Part shown: in pieces, positions 17,251 to 25,097 of the stretch | Layout of the letters: the number at the start of each line of letters is the position of its first letter | Numbering within the stretch: the stretch's first letter is position 1 | DNA from: Botryobacter ruber | GTDB lineage: Bacteria > Bacteroidota > Bacteroidia > Cytophagales > Hymenobacteraceae | Direction: 5' to 3' | Assembly: GCF_003347595.2 (NCBI RefSeq) | Contig: NZ_QCZK02000041.1 | Location: forward strand, 124,001 to 188,000 | Length of the DNA stretch: 64,000 bases | Program-made: the position numbers and the translations under genes | Notes under the pieces: generated by a model | What the model was told of the DNA's origin: nothing | Database searches by the model: none | The model's input: the letters and a program-made list of their open reading frames with translations, nothing else

Positions 17251-18501
17251 ATGCAACCCGATTCTGAAACAAACCATGACACGCAGCTACGGGAACAGGA
17301 ACAAGTTCCGAAACCCGTAATCCGTGAAGGGCTGCTGGTGTTTACGCTGGCGGCCATCCAGTTCACGCACATGATGGACTTTGTGATCATGATGCCGCTG
17401 GGGCCGCAGCTCATGCGTGTTTTTAATATTTCGCCCGGCGAATTTGGGCTGCTGGTGTCGGCTTATACGTTCAGTGCTGCGGTGGCCGGTTTTTTGAGTG
17501 CCCTCTTCATCGACCGCTTCGACCGGAAACATGCGATCCTGGGGCTGTACCTGGGCTTTACCGTTGGCACTCTTACCTGCGCCCTCGCTCCTACCTATGG
17601 GTTGTTGCTGGCAGCACGGGTGGTGGCAGGCGCCTTTGGCGGCGTGCTGGGGGCGCTGGTGCTGGCGGTGATTGGCGATGCCATCCCGGAGCAGCGTCGT
17701 GGGGCGGCAACGGGTAAGGTGATGGCCTCTTTCTCGGTAGCTTCTATTGCCGGTATCCCGGTGGGCTTGTACCTGGCCAGCCAGACGAGCTGGCACGCGC
17801 CATTCTACCTGCTGGCCGGACTCAGCTTTCTGATCCTGCTGGCTTCGTTTAAGTTTCTGCCGCCCATGCGCGGGCACCTGAGCAGCGTGGGCAAAAGCAA
17901 TCCGTTCCTGGTGCTGCGCGATATTGTTGTAAAGCGAAACCTGCAGTGGGCCATGCTGCTGACTATTACCTTAACCATGGCAGGCTTCCTGGTAGTGCCT
18001 TTTATCAGCCCTTACATGGTGGCCAACGTGGGCTTTACGGAGGCAGAACTAAGCTACATCTACCTTTTCGGCGGACTGGCTACTGTGTTTACCTCGCAAT
18101 GGGCCGGGCGACTGGCAGACAGGCTGGGCAAACACAAGGTGTTTGTGGCGGCGGCCCTGCTCTCGATGGTGCCGATTATCCTGCTCACGAACCTGCCGCG
18201 CGTACCGCTTTACAGTGCACTTGTTGTTACCACGATCTTCTTTATTTTCTTCGGCGCGCGCTTTGTACCGGCCATGTCGCTGATTACATCCAGCGTAGAG
18301 CCGAAGCTCCGCGGGAGTTTTATGAGCATCAACTCGTCGGTGCAGCAGCTGAGCGCCGGTATGGCCGCTTTTTTATCCGGACTTATCGTAAAGGAAACAG
18401 CCAGCGGGAGCCTGATGCACTTCAGCTGGGTTGGCTGGCTGGCGTGTGGCATGACGCTGGTAGCGGTGGCTGTTATCCGGAATCTGAAGGCGGTTGGGTG
18501 A
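17251..18501 (+). CDS. MFS transporter
   Basis: 416 residues from the ATG at 17251 (MQPDSETNHD), which gives the normal 12-helix length; the frame extends 69 codons upstream without family similarity, and TACATTTG at 17215-17222 places a promoter inside that extension. Motif A is seen in the loop after helix 2 (FIDRFDRKHAIL), and motif C-like Gly-rich sequence in AGIPVGLYLASQ. The sequence resembles AraJ-type sugar or drug efflux permeases; the substrate is not inferable. Inner membrane protein, single gene. Confidence 0.9.
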   Translation: MQPDSETNHDTQLREQEQVPKPVIREGLLVFTLAAIQFTHMMDFVIMMPLGPQLMRVFNISPGEFGLLVSAYTFSAAVAGFLSALFIDRFDRKHAILGLYLGFTVGTLTCALAPTYGLLLAARVVAGAFGGVLGALVLAVIGDAIPEQRRGAATGKVMASFSVASIAGIPVGLYLASQTSWHAPFYLLAGLSFLILLASFKFLPPMRGHLSSVGKSNPFLVLRDIVVKRNLQWAMLLTITLTMAGFLVVPFISPYMVANVGFTEAELSYIYLFGGLATVFTSQWAGRLADRLGKHKVFVAAALLSMVPIILLTNLPRVPLYSALVVTTIFFIFFGARFVPAMSLITSSVEPKLRGSFMSINSSVQQLSAGMAAFLSGLIVKETASGSLMHFSWVGWLACGMTLVAVAVIRNLKAVG

Positions 18502-18528
18502 TAAAGTAAGTTTCCTGATTTAGAAAGA

Positions 18529-18556
18529 GGTGCAGCGGGTATGGTGGCTGGAGCAG
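18529..18556 (+). repeat. 28-bp dispersed repeat, copy 4
   Basis: GGTGCAG, CGGGTATGGTGGCTG, GAGCAG. It lies between the convergent MFS and response regulator genes. Flank order here is GTGCAG first and GAGCAG last. Confidence 0.75.
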
Positions 18557-18609
18557 CAAAGAAAAAAATAACGGTGAAGTTTTGAATCTTCGAATGAAAG
18601 CCCGGAAAA

Positions 18610-19011
18610 TCAGTTTTCCAGGATATCCACCCTGCCATGGACTTTCAGCGACTGCAGTGTTGCTCTCAGTTCTTCGGGGTCGGCACTTTTAAGCAGGTAG
18701 CCGTGGGCGCCTTCGCTTAGCAGCATCTCTACGAGCTGCTCTTCGCCGTGCATCGAAACGATCAGGATATTGACGGTGGGGTATTTGCTTAAGAGGTAAC
18801 GAGCCGTAGCCAGTCCGTCCATTTCAGGCATTTCCAGGTCGAGCATCACAATGTCGGGCAGGTCGTGCTCAATTTTCTCGAGCAGTTCCACCCCATTGGA
18901 TGCTTCGCAAACAAGCGTTATTTCTTCGTATGCTTTTAATATCTCGATCAGGCCCTTTCTGAAGAGGGTGTGATCGTCTGCAATGGCCAGGGTGAGTGGA
19001 GTCCGGTTCAT
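18610..19011 (-). CDS. Single-domain response regulator of the NarL type, lacking an output domain
   Basis: 133 residues, all receiver domain. Acid pocket Asp12-Asp13, phosphoacceptor Asp58 (VMLDLEMPEMDG), Ser86 and Lys108 are present. The sequence is typical of NarL/LuxR-family regulators, which are usually ~210 residues with a C-terminal HTH; here the protein stops at GRVDILEN, just after the receiver, and nothing resembling an HTH follows. It is the last gene of a four-gene operon, 28 bases after the kinase. It may relay phosphate to another protein or be a truncated regulator. Confidence 0.9.
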   Translation of the reverse strand: MNRTPLTLAIADDHTLFRKGLIEILKAYEEITLVCEASNGVELLEKIEHDLPDIVMLDLEMPEMDGLATARYLLSKYPTVNILIVSMHGEEQLVEMLLSEGAHGYLLKSADPEELRATLQSLKVHGRVDILEN

Positions 19012-19039
19012 AGCTGAAAAATGAATTTATTTCTCAAAG

Positions 19040-19828
19040 TTAAGGAATTGGCAGAACAATAGCTGCACGAAAACCAGTTCCTTCACCCGATAAATATTGA
19101 AAAGTGCCGTTCAGGAGCTCTACCCGGCTCTGGAGGTTGGTCAGGCCCAGGCCTGGCTGCGAAGGCTGCGCATCGTTTGGCAGGCTGCCCGCAAAGCCTT
19201 TGCCATTATCGGAGTAAGTTACCGTCAGCTGCTCCGGTGCATAAAGTATATCTACCTGCACCTGGCTGGCACCGGCATGTTTGAGGGTGTTATTCAGCAG
19301 TTCCTGCACAACCCGGTATACCGTCAGCTCCAGTTTGGCAGAGAGTTTCTGGTTTTCCTGGTTGTTGGTTAGTTCAAAGGTAAATCCTGAAGCTGGCGGA
19401 ATGGCTTTTTTCAATGATTTCAGAGCAGGAACCAAGCCCACTTTTTCGAGCACGACAGGCATCAGGTCGTGTGATATCCGGCGCACGCTGCCCATTACAT
19501 CATCCAGCTGCTGCTTTACGGTCTGGCAGGTAGTTATGGCTGCCGTTCCCGAAACAGCGGAACTGCACAACTGGCTGACCTGTAGTTTTACCAGGGCCAG
19601 CATGGTTCCGGCCTCGTCGTGCAGGTCGCGGGCAATGCGCCTGCGCTCCGCCTCCTGTGCCTCCAGGGCAGCCTCCAGCACCTGCCGCTGCCGGACATCC
19701 TGCAGCTCCCGCAGGTGTTGCTGGTGCGCAATCAGGCGCTTCTGGTAACGCAGCACAACCATCACAATACCCAGCGACAGCAACAGCAGGATGGGTGTAA
19801 CGATAAGAACAGGCAGAAAGGGAGTCAT
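19040..19828 (-). CDS. NarL-family sensor histidine kinase
   Basis: 262 residues from the ATG at 19828, which overlaps the stop of the upstream gene as ATGA. One N-terminal membrane helix (residues ~5-26) is followed by a coiled coil, then the HisKA_3 box ERRRIARDLHDEAGTML with phospho-accepting His70, and a HATPase domain (ELLNNTLKHAGAS; YSDNGKGF; GLGLTNLQSRVELL). There is no sensory domain of its own, so the signal probably comes from the membrane protein encoded immediately upstream. Cognate partner: the receiver-only protein downstream. Confidence 0.93.
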   Translation of the reverse strand: MTPFLPVLIVTPILLLLSLGIVMVVLRYQKRLIAHQQHLRELQDVRQRQVLEAALEAQEAERRRIARDLHDEAGTMLALVKLQVSQLCSSAVSGTAAITTCQTVKQQLDDVMGSVRRISHDLMPVVLEKVGLVPALKSLKKAIPPASGFTFELTNNQENQKLSAKLELTVYRVVQELLNNTLKHAGASQVQVDILYAPEQLTVTYSDNGKGFAGSLPNDAQPSQPGLGLTNLQSRVELLNGTFQYLSGEGTGFRAAIVLPIP

Positions 19829-20472
19829 TGGCGGGGCGCCCTCCACAGCACCGTTGCCAGTAGCATATTAAACCCGAAGTTTAACACATAGATTATACTT
19901 AACAAAAGACGGGTCTGCTCCTGCGACTGCGCCATCATCTTGTTGACCAGCCCATAGAAGGTTACACTCCCGGCAAAGTAAATAATGATGCCGGCACTGA
20001 GCAGGAACACAGGGTCGCGCTCCAGGTACAGTTTATCCAGGTCTTGAAACACTTTATTGAAGTACATTAAGGCCAGGGCAATCAGTAAAGCGCTCTCAAC
20101 GGTGCGTGGATAAGAATTAAATGTAAGCATGCTCTCGATGTAAAACACATCATAAACGCAGAACAAGGCAAACAGCACGACCGAAACGCTCAGTACCCAC
20201 CGGACAGTTTTGTTGTCGAAGACGAAATAGTAAATCAGGCTGAGCAACGCATATTCTATCGGGATGTATACATGCGACAGCCAGAGGTTATTTATCTTTC
20301 TGGCTCCCAGGTAATACCCTAATCCTTCTACTACCACCAAAAAGCAAACATATAAAAGTACCAGCTTAGCTACCAGCTTGCCGCCCTTGTGCCATTGGTA
20401 AAGGCCAACGGCCAACGGCACCAGAACACTGAAAACAGCAATATTAACAAGTACTTTTATAAAGGGCATCAT
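19825..20472 (-). CDS. Multi-pass membrane protein of unknown function, co-encoded with kinase
   Basis: 215 residues, with about six hydrophobic helices (for example residues 5-25, 35-55, 70-88, 92-112, 125-140, 158-178). No catalytic motif or named domain is recognised. Its stop overlaps the kinase start, and it begins 7 bases after the upstream gene, so all four genes form one operon. Being the only large membrane protein beside a kinase that lacks an input domain, it is a reasonable candidate for the sensor; this is inference from position. Confidence 0.82.
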   Translation of the reverse strand: MMPFIKVLVNIAVFSVLVPLAVGLYQWHKGGKLVAKLVLLYVCFLVVVEGLGYYLGARKINNLWLSHVYIPIEYALLSLIYYFVFDNKTVRWVLSVSVVLFALFCVYDVFYIESMLTFNSYPRTVESALLIALALMYFNKVFQDLDKLYLERDPVFLLSAGIIIYFAGSVTFYGLVNKMMAQSQEQTRLLLSIIYVLNFGFNMLLATVLWRAPRQ

Positions 20473-20479
20473 ATTTTAA

Positions 20480-20815
20480 TCAGGAGCCACCGCTTAAAAC
20501 CCCGGTCACGATGCATTCCGGCGGACACACAGTTGACCGGTCGGCCACTAAGTCTTCCAGGTCATTTCCATTTTCATCTACGCCCACCAGGATCAGCTGC
20601 TTTTTAGCACCCTCGCCGGCAGGGAGTTCTAACCCGTAATACATCCGGATGCCTACGCATTTCTCCTGCGCCAGCAGCCGCTCCAGAATTTCTCTGCCAA
20701 AAAAGTGCGAACGGGCTTCGCCTGAATCCGTTAACTGATTCCGGTAGTTTTCCGTCCATTCAGCAGCCAGCTCCAACGCTATTTCGCCGCCTATGGTACC
20801 ATCGTATGTTGCCAT
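20480..20815 (-). CDS. Hypothetical protein, first gene of the kinase operon
   Basis: 111 residues, acidic, without signal peptide or membrane helix. Sequence MATYDGTIGGEIALELAAEW... ends with PPECIVTGVLSGGS and has Cys at two places; no domain recognised. It is separated by 7 bases from the membrane-protein gene downstream. The content suggests a small cytosolic protein, but its job is unknown. Confidence 0.75.
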   Translation of the reverse strand: MATYDGTIGGEIALELAAEWTENYRNQLTDSGEARSHFFGREILERLLAQEKCVGIRMYYGLELPAGEGAKKQLILVGVDENGNDLEDLVADRSTVCPPECIVTGVLSGGS

Positions 20816-20900
20816 AAAAATTTCAGGTTGGTTGAAAAAGTAAATATAGTAAAAGGTTCATATAGATTTCATCATCAGCCCCTTAATTTCTGCATAAGCA

Positions 20901-20928
20901 GCTGCAAAGGGAGTGGTGGCAGCTGCAG
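20901..20928 (+). repeat. 28-bp dispersed repeat, copy 5
   Basis: GCTGCAAAGGGAGTGGTGGCAGCTGCAG region; it lies in the divergent gap before the thioredoxin gene. Confidence 0.75.
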
Positions 20929-21019
20929 AACAGCATTGCAGCACAGCCCCTGCAACAATACCTGCTACAGTTCGCGTATTATCGCTTGAGGTATGGGTTT
21001 GTTTTTTTAAAATGTAATT

Positions 21020-21328
21020 ATGGCAAAGAAATCTTTTAATGAACTGATCAGCAGCCCCGGTATGCCGGTGCTGGTTGATTTTTATGCAGACTGGTGCGGT
21101 CCCTGCAAAACGATGAACCCGGTGGTGGAGCAGCTGGCGAAAGAGTTTTCGGGAAAGCTGAAAGTGCTGAAGGTAAATATCGACAACAACCAGGCTGCCG
21201 CCAGCCAGTACAGGGTGCAGGGGGTGCCCACCTTTATCCTCTTCCGCAACGGGCAGATTGTCTGGAAACAGGCGGGCGCTGTGCCGGGCCACCAGCTGGC
21301 CCAGGTTATCAGGCAACACATAGGCTAG
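21020..21328 (+). CDS. trxA: Thioredoxin
   Basis: 102 residues, the size of classical thioredoxin. Active site WCGPC at residues 25-29; DFYADWCGPCK and the cis-Pro segment GVPTFILFRNG are in place. It has no signal peptide, so it works in the cytosol as a disulfide reductase using thioredoxin reductase. Single gene. Confidence 0.95.
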   Translation: MAKKSFNELISSPGMPVLVDFYADWCGPCKTMNPVVEQLAKEFSGKLKVLKVNIDNNQAAASQYRVQGVPTFILFRNGQIVWKQAGAVPGHQLAQVIRQHIG

Positions 21329-21335
21329 CAGCTTA

Positions 21336-21950
21336 TTAAAACAGCCACCGCAACAGCAGGTAAGATGGTATATACAGGCCAAACGTAAAGGCTGCCACGA
21401 TCAGCAGGAAATAGCTGGCCGGATTCATTTTTGTTTGCGGTTTTTCGCCGGGGCCGAACACCCAGTTTATGTTTTCGGAAGGATTGGTAAACAGGAATGT
21501 TACCAGCAGCACAACCCACCCCAGTGCCAGCTGGTAAAAAAGTGCGTTTTCATGAAAGCCAAACCGGACCAGCATCCAGATGACCAGGGCAGGCAGAATG
21601 ACGTGAAACAGGGAAAGCGCCCGGAGGTACAAAGGTTTGGAGCTGTCGAACATGTAGTTGGTGAGGCTCAGGATATTTTTCCCGGTCAGCAGCCTTGTAA
21701 AGTAGGCAATGTTCCAGGCTATTTCGGGCGCCAGTACGCCTACGGCCATCATACTGGCCAGCAACCTGCTTTCCAGCCACACCGCCGCCAGCATCACAAA
21801 CAGCGCAATATCGGAGAACCAGAGAAAATTGGCCAGCCCCCACTTTTTCCAGTAGACGGGCACAAGTATCAGCACAAAAACAGTATAAGCCGTTTTTATC
21901 CAGAGTGGAATCGTGGTGCCGGCATCCATGTCTGCTATTAACTCCTCCAT
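21336..21950 (-). CDS. Multi-pass membrane protein, unknown function
   Basis: 204 residues with about six hydrophobic segments (IPLWIKTAYTVFVLILVPVY, FSDIALFVMLAAVW, ILPALVIWMLVRF, LALGWVVLLVTFLF and others) and the motif NPSENINWVFGPG in the last loop. No named domain is recognised. It converges on the thioredoxin gene with a 7-base gap and no clear terminator. Function unknown. Confidence 0.78.
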   Translation of the reverse strand: MEELIADMDAGTTIPLWIKTAYTVFVLILVPVYWKKWGLANFLWFSDIALFVMLAAVWLESRLLASMMAVGVLAPEIAWNIAYFTRLLTGKNILSLTNYMFDSSKPLYLRALSLFHVILPALVIWMLVRFGFHENALFYQLALGWVVLLVTFLFTNPSENINWVFGPGEKPQTKMNPASYFLLIVAAFTFGLYIPSYLLLRWLF

Positions 21951-22207
21951 AGGCTTTGCTTGCTAAAAGGTGGTTACCTGCTCCTGTATTGTTCGTTCTT
22001 CCCTACCGATTTTATACGAAAAAACTGCTTGCGTAAGTTTATACCAGCTACAGGTTTATGCAGAACTTTGTCCGGAAAACAGCTGTTGTAAGCGAAATGA
22101 GCAGTACAAGAAGGTTAATTTCTTTCCTACAGAAACGCGGCAGCGAAAAATTGGTCCGGATTGTGCTATGTAAAGCGCAGATACTGATTCTTTAAAAACA
22201 GAAAACT

Positions 22208-22630
22208 ATGATGATGAAACTGAAATATACCCTTGCCCTGGCCTCGGGGCTTTCTTTTGCCACCTTTGCTATACCTGCTTTAGCGCAAATGCAGCCGCAG
22301 CCCGAATCTGTGTCACTACCTGATACCACCCGCAAAATGGAAACGCTTTCGGGCATTCACCTGGAGCCAACCAAAAAAGGCACGTATCAGCTGGACTTTA
22401 AGCAGGTTTTAAAGGAAGATGCTATCCTGGAGATAACGAATAACGCCGGTAAACTGGTGTATCAGCAGCCCATCAGTATTGCCGACAGTACCTATCGCTG
22501 GCAATTTGACCTGGGACCTTTAAGAACAGACAGTTACCAGGTTACGGTAAAAACCTCCGACACGACTTACTGGTCTAAGTTTAAAGTCCGGAATAAAACC
22601 CAGGTACAGCACAAAAAGAAACGAAGATAA
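22208..22630 (+). CDS. Secreted hypothetical protein
   Basis: 140 residues. Signal peptide ends PALAQ (~residue 27). The mature part (~residues 45-128) alternates polar and hydrophobic residues as in a beta sandwich (TYQLDFKQVLKEDAILEIT; YRWQFDLGPL; YQVTVKTSDTTYWSKFKV), resembling type IX secretion sorting-like domains without a clear match, and the C-terminus is basic (KKKRR). It has its own terminator. Role unknown. Confidence 0.72.
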   Translation: MMMKLKYTLALASGLSFATFAIPALAQMQPQPESVSLPDTTRKMETLSGIHLEPTKKGTYQLDFKQVLKEDAILEITNNAGKLVYQQPISIADSTYRWQFDLGPLRTDSYQVTVKTSDTTYWSKFKVRNKTQVQHKKKRR

Positions 22631-22633
22631 AAG

Positions 22634-22678
22634 AGCGAAAGGCGCTACCGGACCAGGTAAGCGCCTTTCGCTTTTTTA
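22634..22678 (+). terminator. Terminator after the secreted hypothetical gene
   Basis: GCGAAAGGCGCT and its complement AGCGCCTTTCGC with ACC/GGT inner pairs, followed by TTTTTT. The stop codons of two convergent genes flank it. Confidence 0.88.
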
Positions 22679-22692
22679 GTAGATACTGCTTG

Positions 22693-23736
22693 TTAGAGCG
22701 AAGCCATATCGATCACAAACCTGTATTTGACATCGCTTTTCAGCACGCGCTCGTAGGCCTCGTTGATATAATCCATCGGGATCACTTCCACATCGGCCAT
22801 GATGTTGTGTGCGGCACAGAAATCGAGCATTTCCTGCGTTTCCCGGATACCGCCTATCATGGAACCGACGAGGCGTTTGCGGCGTGCAATCAGGCTGAAA
22901 CCGGCTACGGGCGTAGGTTCCGGCGGAGCGCCAACCAGGATCATGGTGCCGTCGCGCTTGAGCAGGTTCAGGTACATGTTGTAATCGTGCGGGGCCGATA
23001 CCGTATCGAGTATAAAATCGAAGGAGCTGCGGAGATTTTTCAGAGCCGCAGGGTCGCGGGTAACGGCAAAATTATGGGCGCCCAGGCTGCGGGCATCCTC
23101 TTCTTTTCCCGGTGAGGTGCTTAGTACAGTTACGTCGGCTCCCAGGGCAGCTCCTATTTTTACGGCCATATGCCCCAGTCCGCCCAAGCCAACTACTGCC
23201 AGGCGGTGCCCTTTGCCCACTTTCCAGTGCATGAGCGGCGAATAGGTGGTGATGCCGGCACAAAGCAGCGGCGCCACACGGGCCAGTTCCAGGTTTTCGG
23301 GTACTTTAAGCGTATATTTTTCGTCGACAATAATCTGGCTGGAATAGCCGCCGTAGGTGGGGGTTTTGCCATCCAGCTCCACGCTGTTGTAGGTGCCCAC
23401 GTTGTGCACCTCGCAGTACTGCTCCAGCCCCTCCAGGCAGCTCGGGCAGGTGCGGCAGGAGTCGACGAAGCAACCAATGCCCGCCAGGTCGCCTACCCTG
23501 AACTTTGTTACCTGTCCTCCGGTTCGTACTACCCTACCGACAATTTCATGGCCCGGCACCATCGGGTATTTAGAGGCGCCCCACTCGTTGCGCACCTGGT
23601 GAATATCGGTGTGGCAGACGCCGCAGTATAAAGTTTCGATCTGCACATCGTAATCCCTTACCTCCCGCCGCTCAAATTCAAAAGGCCCCAGCGGATTGGC
23701 CTCGTCGAAAGCGGCATAAGCGCGTGTTGTTCTCAT
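22693..23736 (-). CDS. Zinc-type NAD(P)-dependent alcohol dehydrogenase (YahK/CAD-like)
   Basis: 347 residues. Catalytic zinc ligands: Cys41 in GVCHTD, and GHE (His63). Structural zinc Cys cluster is in GCFVDSCRTCPSCLEGLEQYC. The nucleotide-binding fold shows VVGLGGLGHMAVKIG. The family oxidises alcohols or reduces aldehydes, usually with NADPH; the sequence is of the cinnamyl-alcohol-dehydrogenase-like group, which has broad aldehyde specificity. Cytosolic and apparently monocistronic. Confidence 0.94.
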   Translation of the reverse strand: MRTTRAYAAFDEANPLGPFEFERREVRDYDVQIETLYCGVCHTDIHQVRNEWGASKYPMVPGHEIVGRVVRTGGQVTKFRVGDLAGIGCFVDSCRTCPSCLEGLEQYCEVHNVGTYNSVELDGKTPTYGGYSSQIIVDEKYTLKVPENLELARVAPLLCAGITTYSPLMHWKVGKGHRLAVVGLGGLGHMAVKIGAALGADVTVLSTSPGKEEDARSLGAHNFAVTRDPAALKNLRSSFDFILDTVSAPHDYNMYLNLLKRDGTMILVGAPPEPTPVAGFSLIARRKRLVGSMIGGIRETQEMLDFCAAHNIMADVEVIPMDYINEAYERVLKSDVKYRFVIDMASL

Positions 23737-23790
23737 CGTTCTTCGTTTGGTTTAAAGCTGAGTTATGTAGAACGGGATTTTTAAGTGAGA

Positions 23791-23823
23791 GGTTGAGCGG
23801 TGTGGCTGTGGTGACAGGTGCTG
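23791..23823 (+). repeat. 28-bp dispersed repeat, copy 6
   Basis: GAGCGGTGTGGCTGTGGTGACAGGTGCTG; direct-orientation partner of copy 7, ~140 bp apart. Confidence 0.8.
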
Positions 23824-23881
23824 ATTATCTGAACAGTGATATATGATTCCTCCTGAGCGCAAAGCCAGTTTGAAAATTGGT

Positions 23882-23915
23882 AAAATAAAAAGTGACCTGT
23901 CGGGGGACAGGTCAC
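23882..23915 (-). terminator. Terminator downstream of the cysteine synthase gene
   Basis: GTGACCTGTC and GACAGGTCAC form a perfect 10-bp stem; on the minus strand it is followed by TTTTTATTTTA. It lies about 65 bases past the cysteine synthase stop, between repeat copies 6 and 7. Confidence 0.8.
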
Positions 23916-23942
23916 GGAGAGGTTCTGATACAGAAGTTCATG

Positions 23943-23968
23943 TGCAGCGGCTGTGGTGACAGGTGCTG
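23943..23968 (+). repeat. 28-bp dispersed repeat, copy 7
   Basis: TGCAGCGGCTGTGGTGACAGGTGCTG; same orientation as copy 6, with a hairpin terminator between them. Confidence 0.8.
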
Positions 23969-23978
23969 ACAGCTTTTA

Positions 23979-24860
23979 TTACCCGAATAAATCGGAAGAG
24001 AGGTAGCGGTCGCCGCGGTCGCAGATGATGCAGACAACCACACCCTCATCCAGCGTTTCCATCAGGCGGGTGGCGGCCAGCACAGCCCCGCCGCTGCTCA
24101 TACCGGCAAACACGCCTTCTTCGCGCGCCAGCCTCCGGGTCATGTTTACGGCATCGGTGGCGGATACGTCGATCACTTTGTCTACACGTTCTTTTTCAAA
24201 TATCTTAGGCAGGTACGCTTCGGGCCAGCGGCGGATGCCGGGAATGTTAGAGCCATCTACCGGCTGCACCCCTACAATCTGCACCGCCTCGTTCTGCTCT
24301 TTCAGGTAGCGCGATACGCCCATAATGGTGCCCGTTGTTCCCATAGAAGACACGAAGTGCGTAATCGTACCCTGTGTTTCGTTCCAGATCTCGGGGCCGG
24401 TGGTGCGGTAGTGGGCCAGGTAGTTATCGGGGTTGGCGAACTGGTTAAGCACCAGGTATCCTCCTTCGGCTTCGCGTGCGTGCACATAATCGATGGCCGC
24501 TTCCATAGAGCCTTCGGCAGGCGTCAGGATCACTTTGGCGCCGTAGGCCTCCATGGTTAGTACCCGTTCGCGGGTGGCGTTGGCCGGCATCACCAGCTCT
24601 ATCTCCACGTTAAACAAACGGGCAATCATGGCCAGGGCAATGCCGGTGTTGCCGCTTGTTGCTTCTATCAGCTTAATGCCCGGTTTCAGTTCGCCACGGT
24701 CCAGGGCGCCTTTAATCATGCTGTAGGCAGCACGGTCTTTCACACTGCCGGCAGGGTTGTTTCCTTCCAGCTTCGCCATTAGCTTCACCCGGGGGTTTGG
24801 CGAAATATTCGTTAACTCGATAAGCGGCGTGTTGCCGATAAAGTCTATTAATGAAGGCAT
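23979..24860 (-). CDS. cysM: Cysteine synthase B (O-acetylserine sulfhydrylase)
   Basis: 293 residues, the shorter length typical of CysM. PLP-binding Lys41 is in GNNPAGSVKDRAAY; phosphate-loop SGNTGIAL, and SMGTTGTIMGVSRYL follow. It makes cysteine from O-acetylserine and sulfide or thiosulfate, in the cytosol. A TATATTTG box at 24958-24965 (minus) is a plausible -7 element. No sulfate assimilation genes are adjacent. Confidence 0.95.
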   Translation of the reverse strand: MPSLIDFIGNTPLIELTNISPNPRVKLMAKLEGNNPAGSVKDRAAYSMIKGALDRGELKPGIKLIEATSGNTGIALAMIARLFNVEIELVMPANATRERVLTMEAYGAKVILTPAEGSMEAAIDYVHAREAEGGYLVLNQFANPDNYLAHYRTTGPEIWNETQGTITHFVSSMGTTGTIMGVSRYLKEQNEAVQIVGVQPVDGSNIPGIRRWPEAYLPKIFEKERVDKVIDVSATDAVNMTRRLAREEGVFAGMSSGGAVLAATRLMETLDEGVVVCIICDRGDRYLSSDLFG

Positions 24861-25046
24861 GTCAGATGTTTTAGCGTTTTTGTTTTACCCGATAGCGCAG
24901 CAACTAAGGCTGCCAGCGGAGTAAGACCTTAATGATAAGCATACTTTCTACGAAACGCAAATATATAGCTGCCGGTAAAGTAAATTGCTCCCATGCCAGA
25001 AAATTTGCATAAAAGAACTGAGAATAGAGCAGGAGACGGGGGAGAT

Positions 25047-25083
25047 AAAACAGGAAAGGCTCCCTTCCGGGAGCCTTTCCTGT
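25047..25083 (-). terminator. Terminator after the aminotransferase gene
   Basis: CAGGAAAGGCTCCC and GGGAGCCTTTCCTG are perfect 14-bp arms; on the minus strand TTTTAT follows. It lies just after the minus-strand stop codon. Confidence 0.85.
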
Positions 25084-25097
25084 TCTGGATCAAATTT

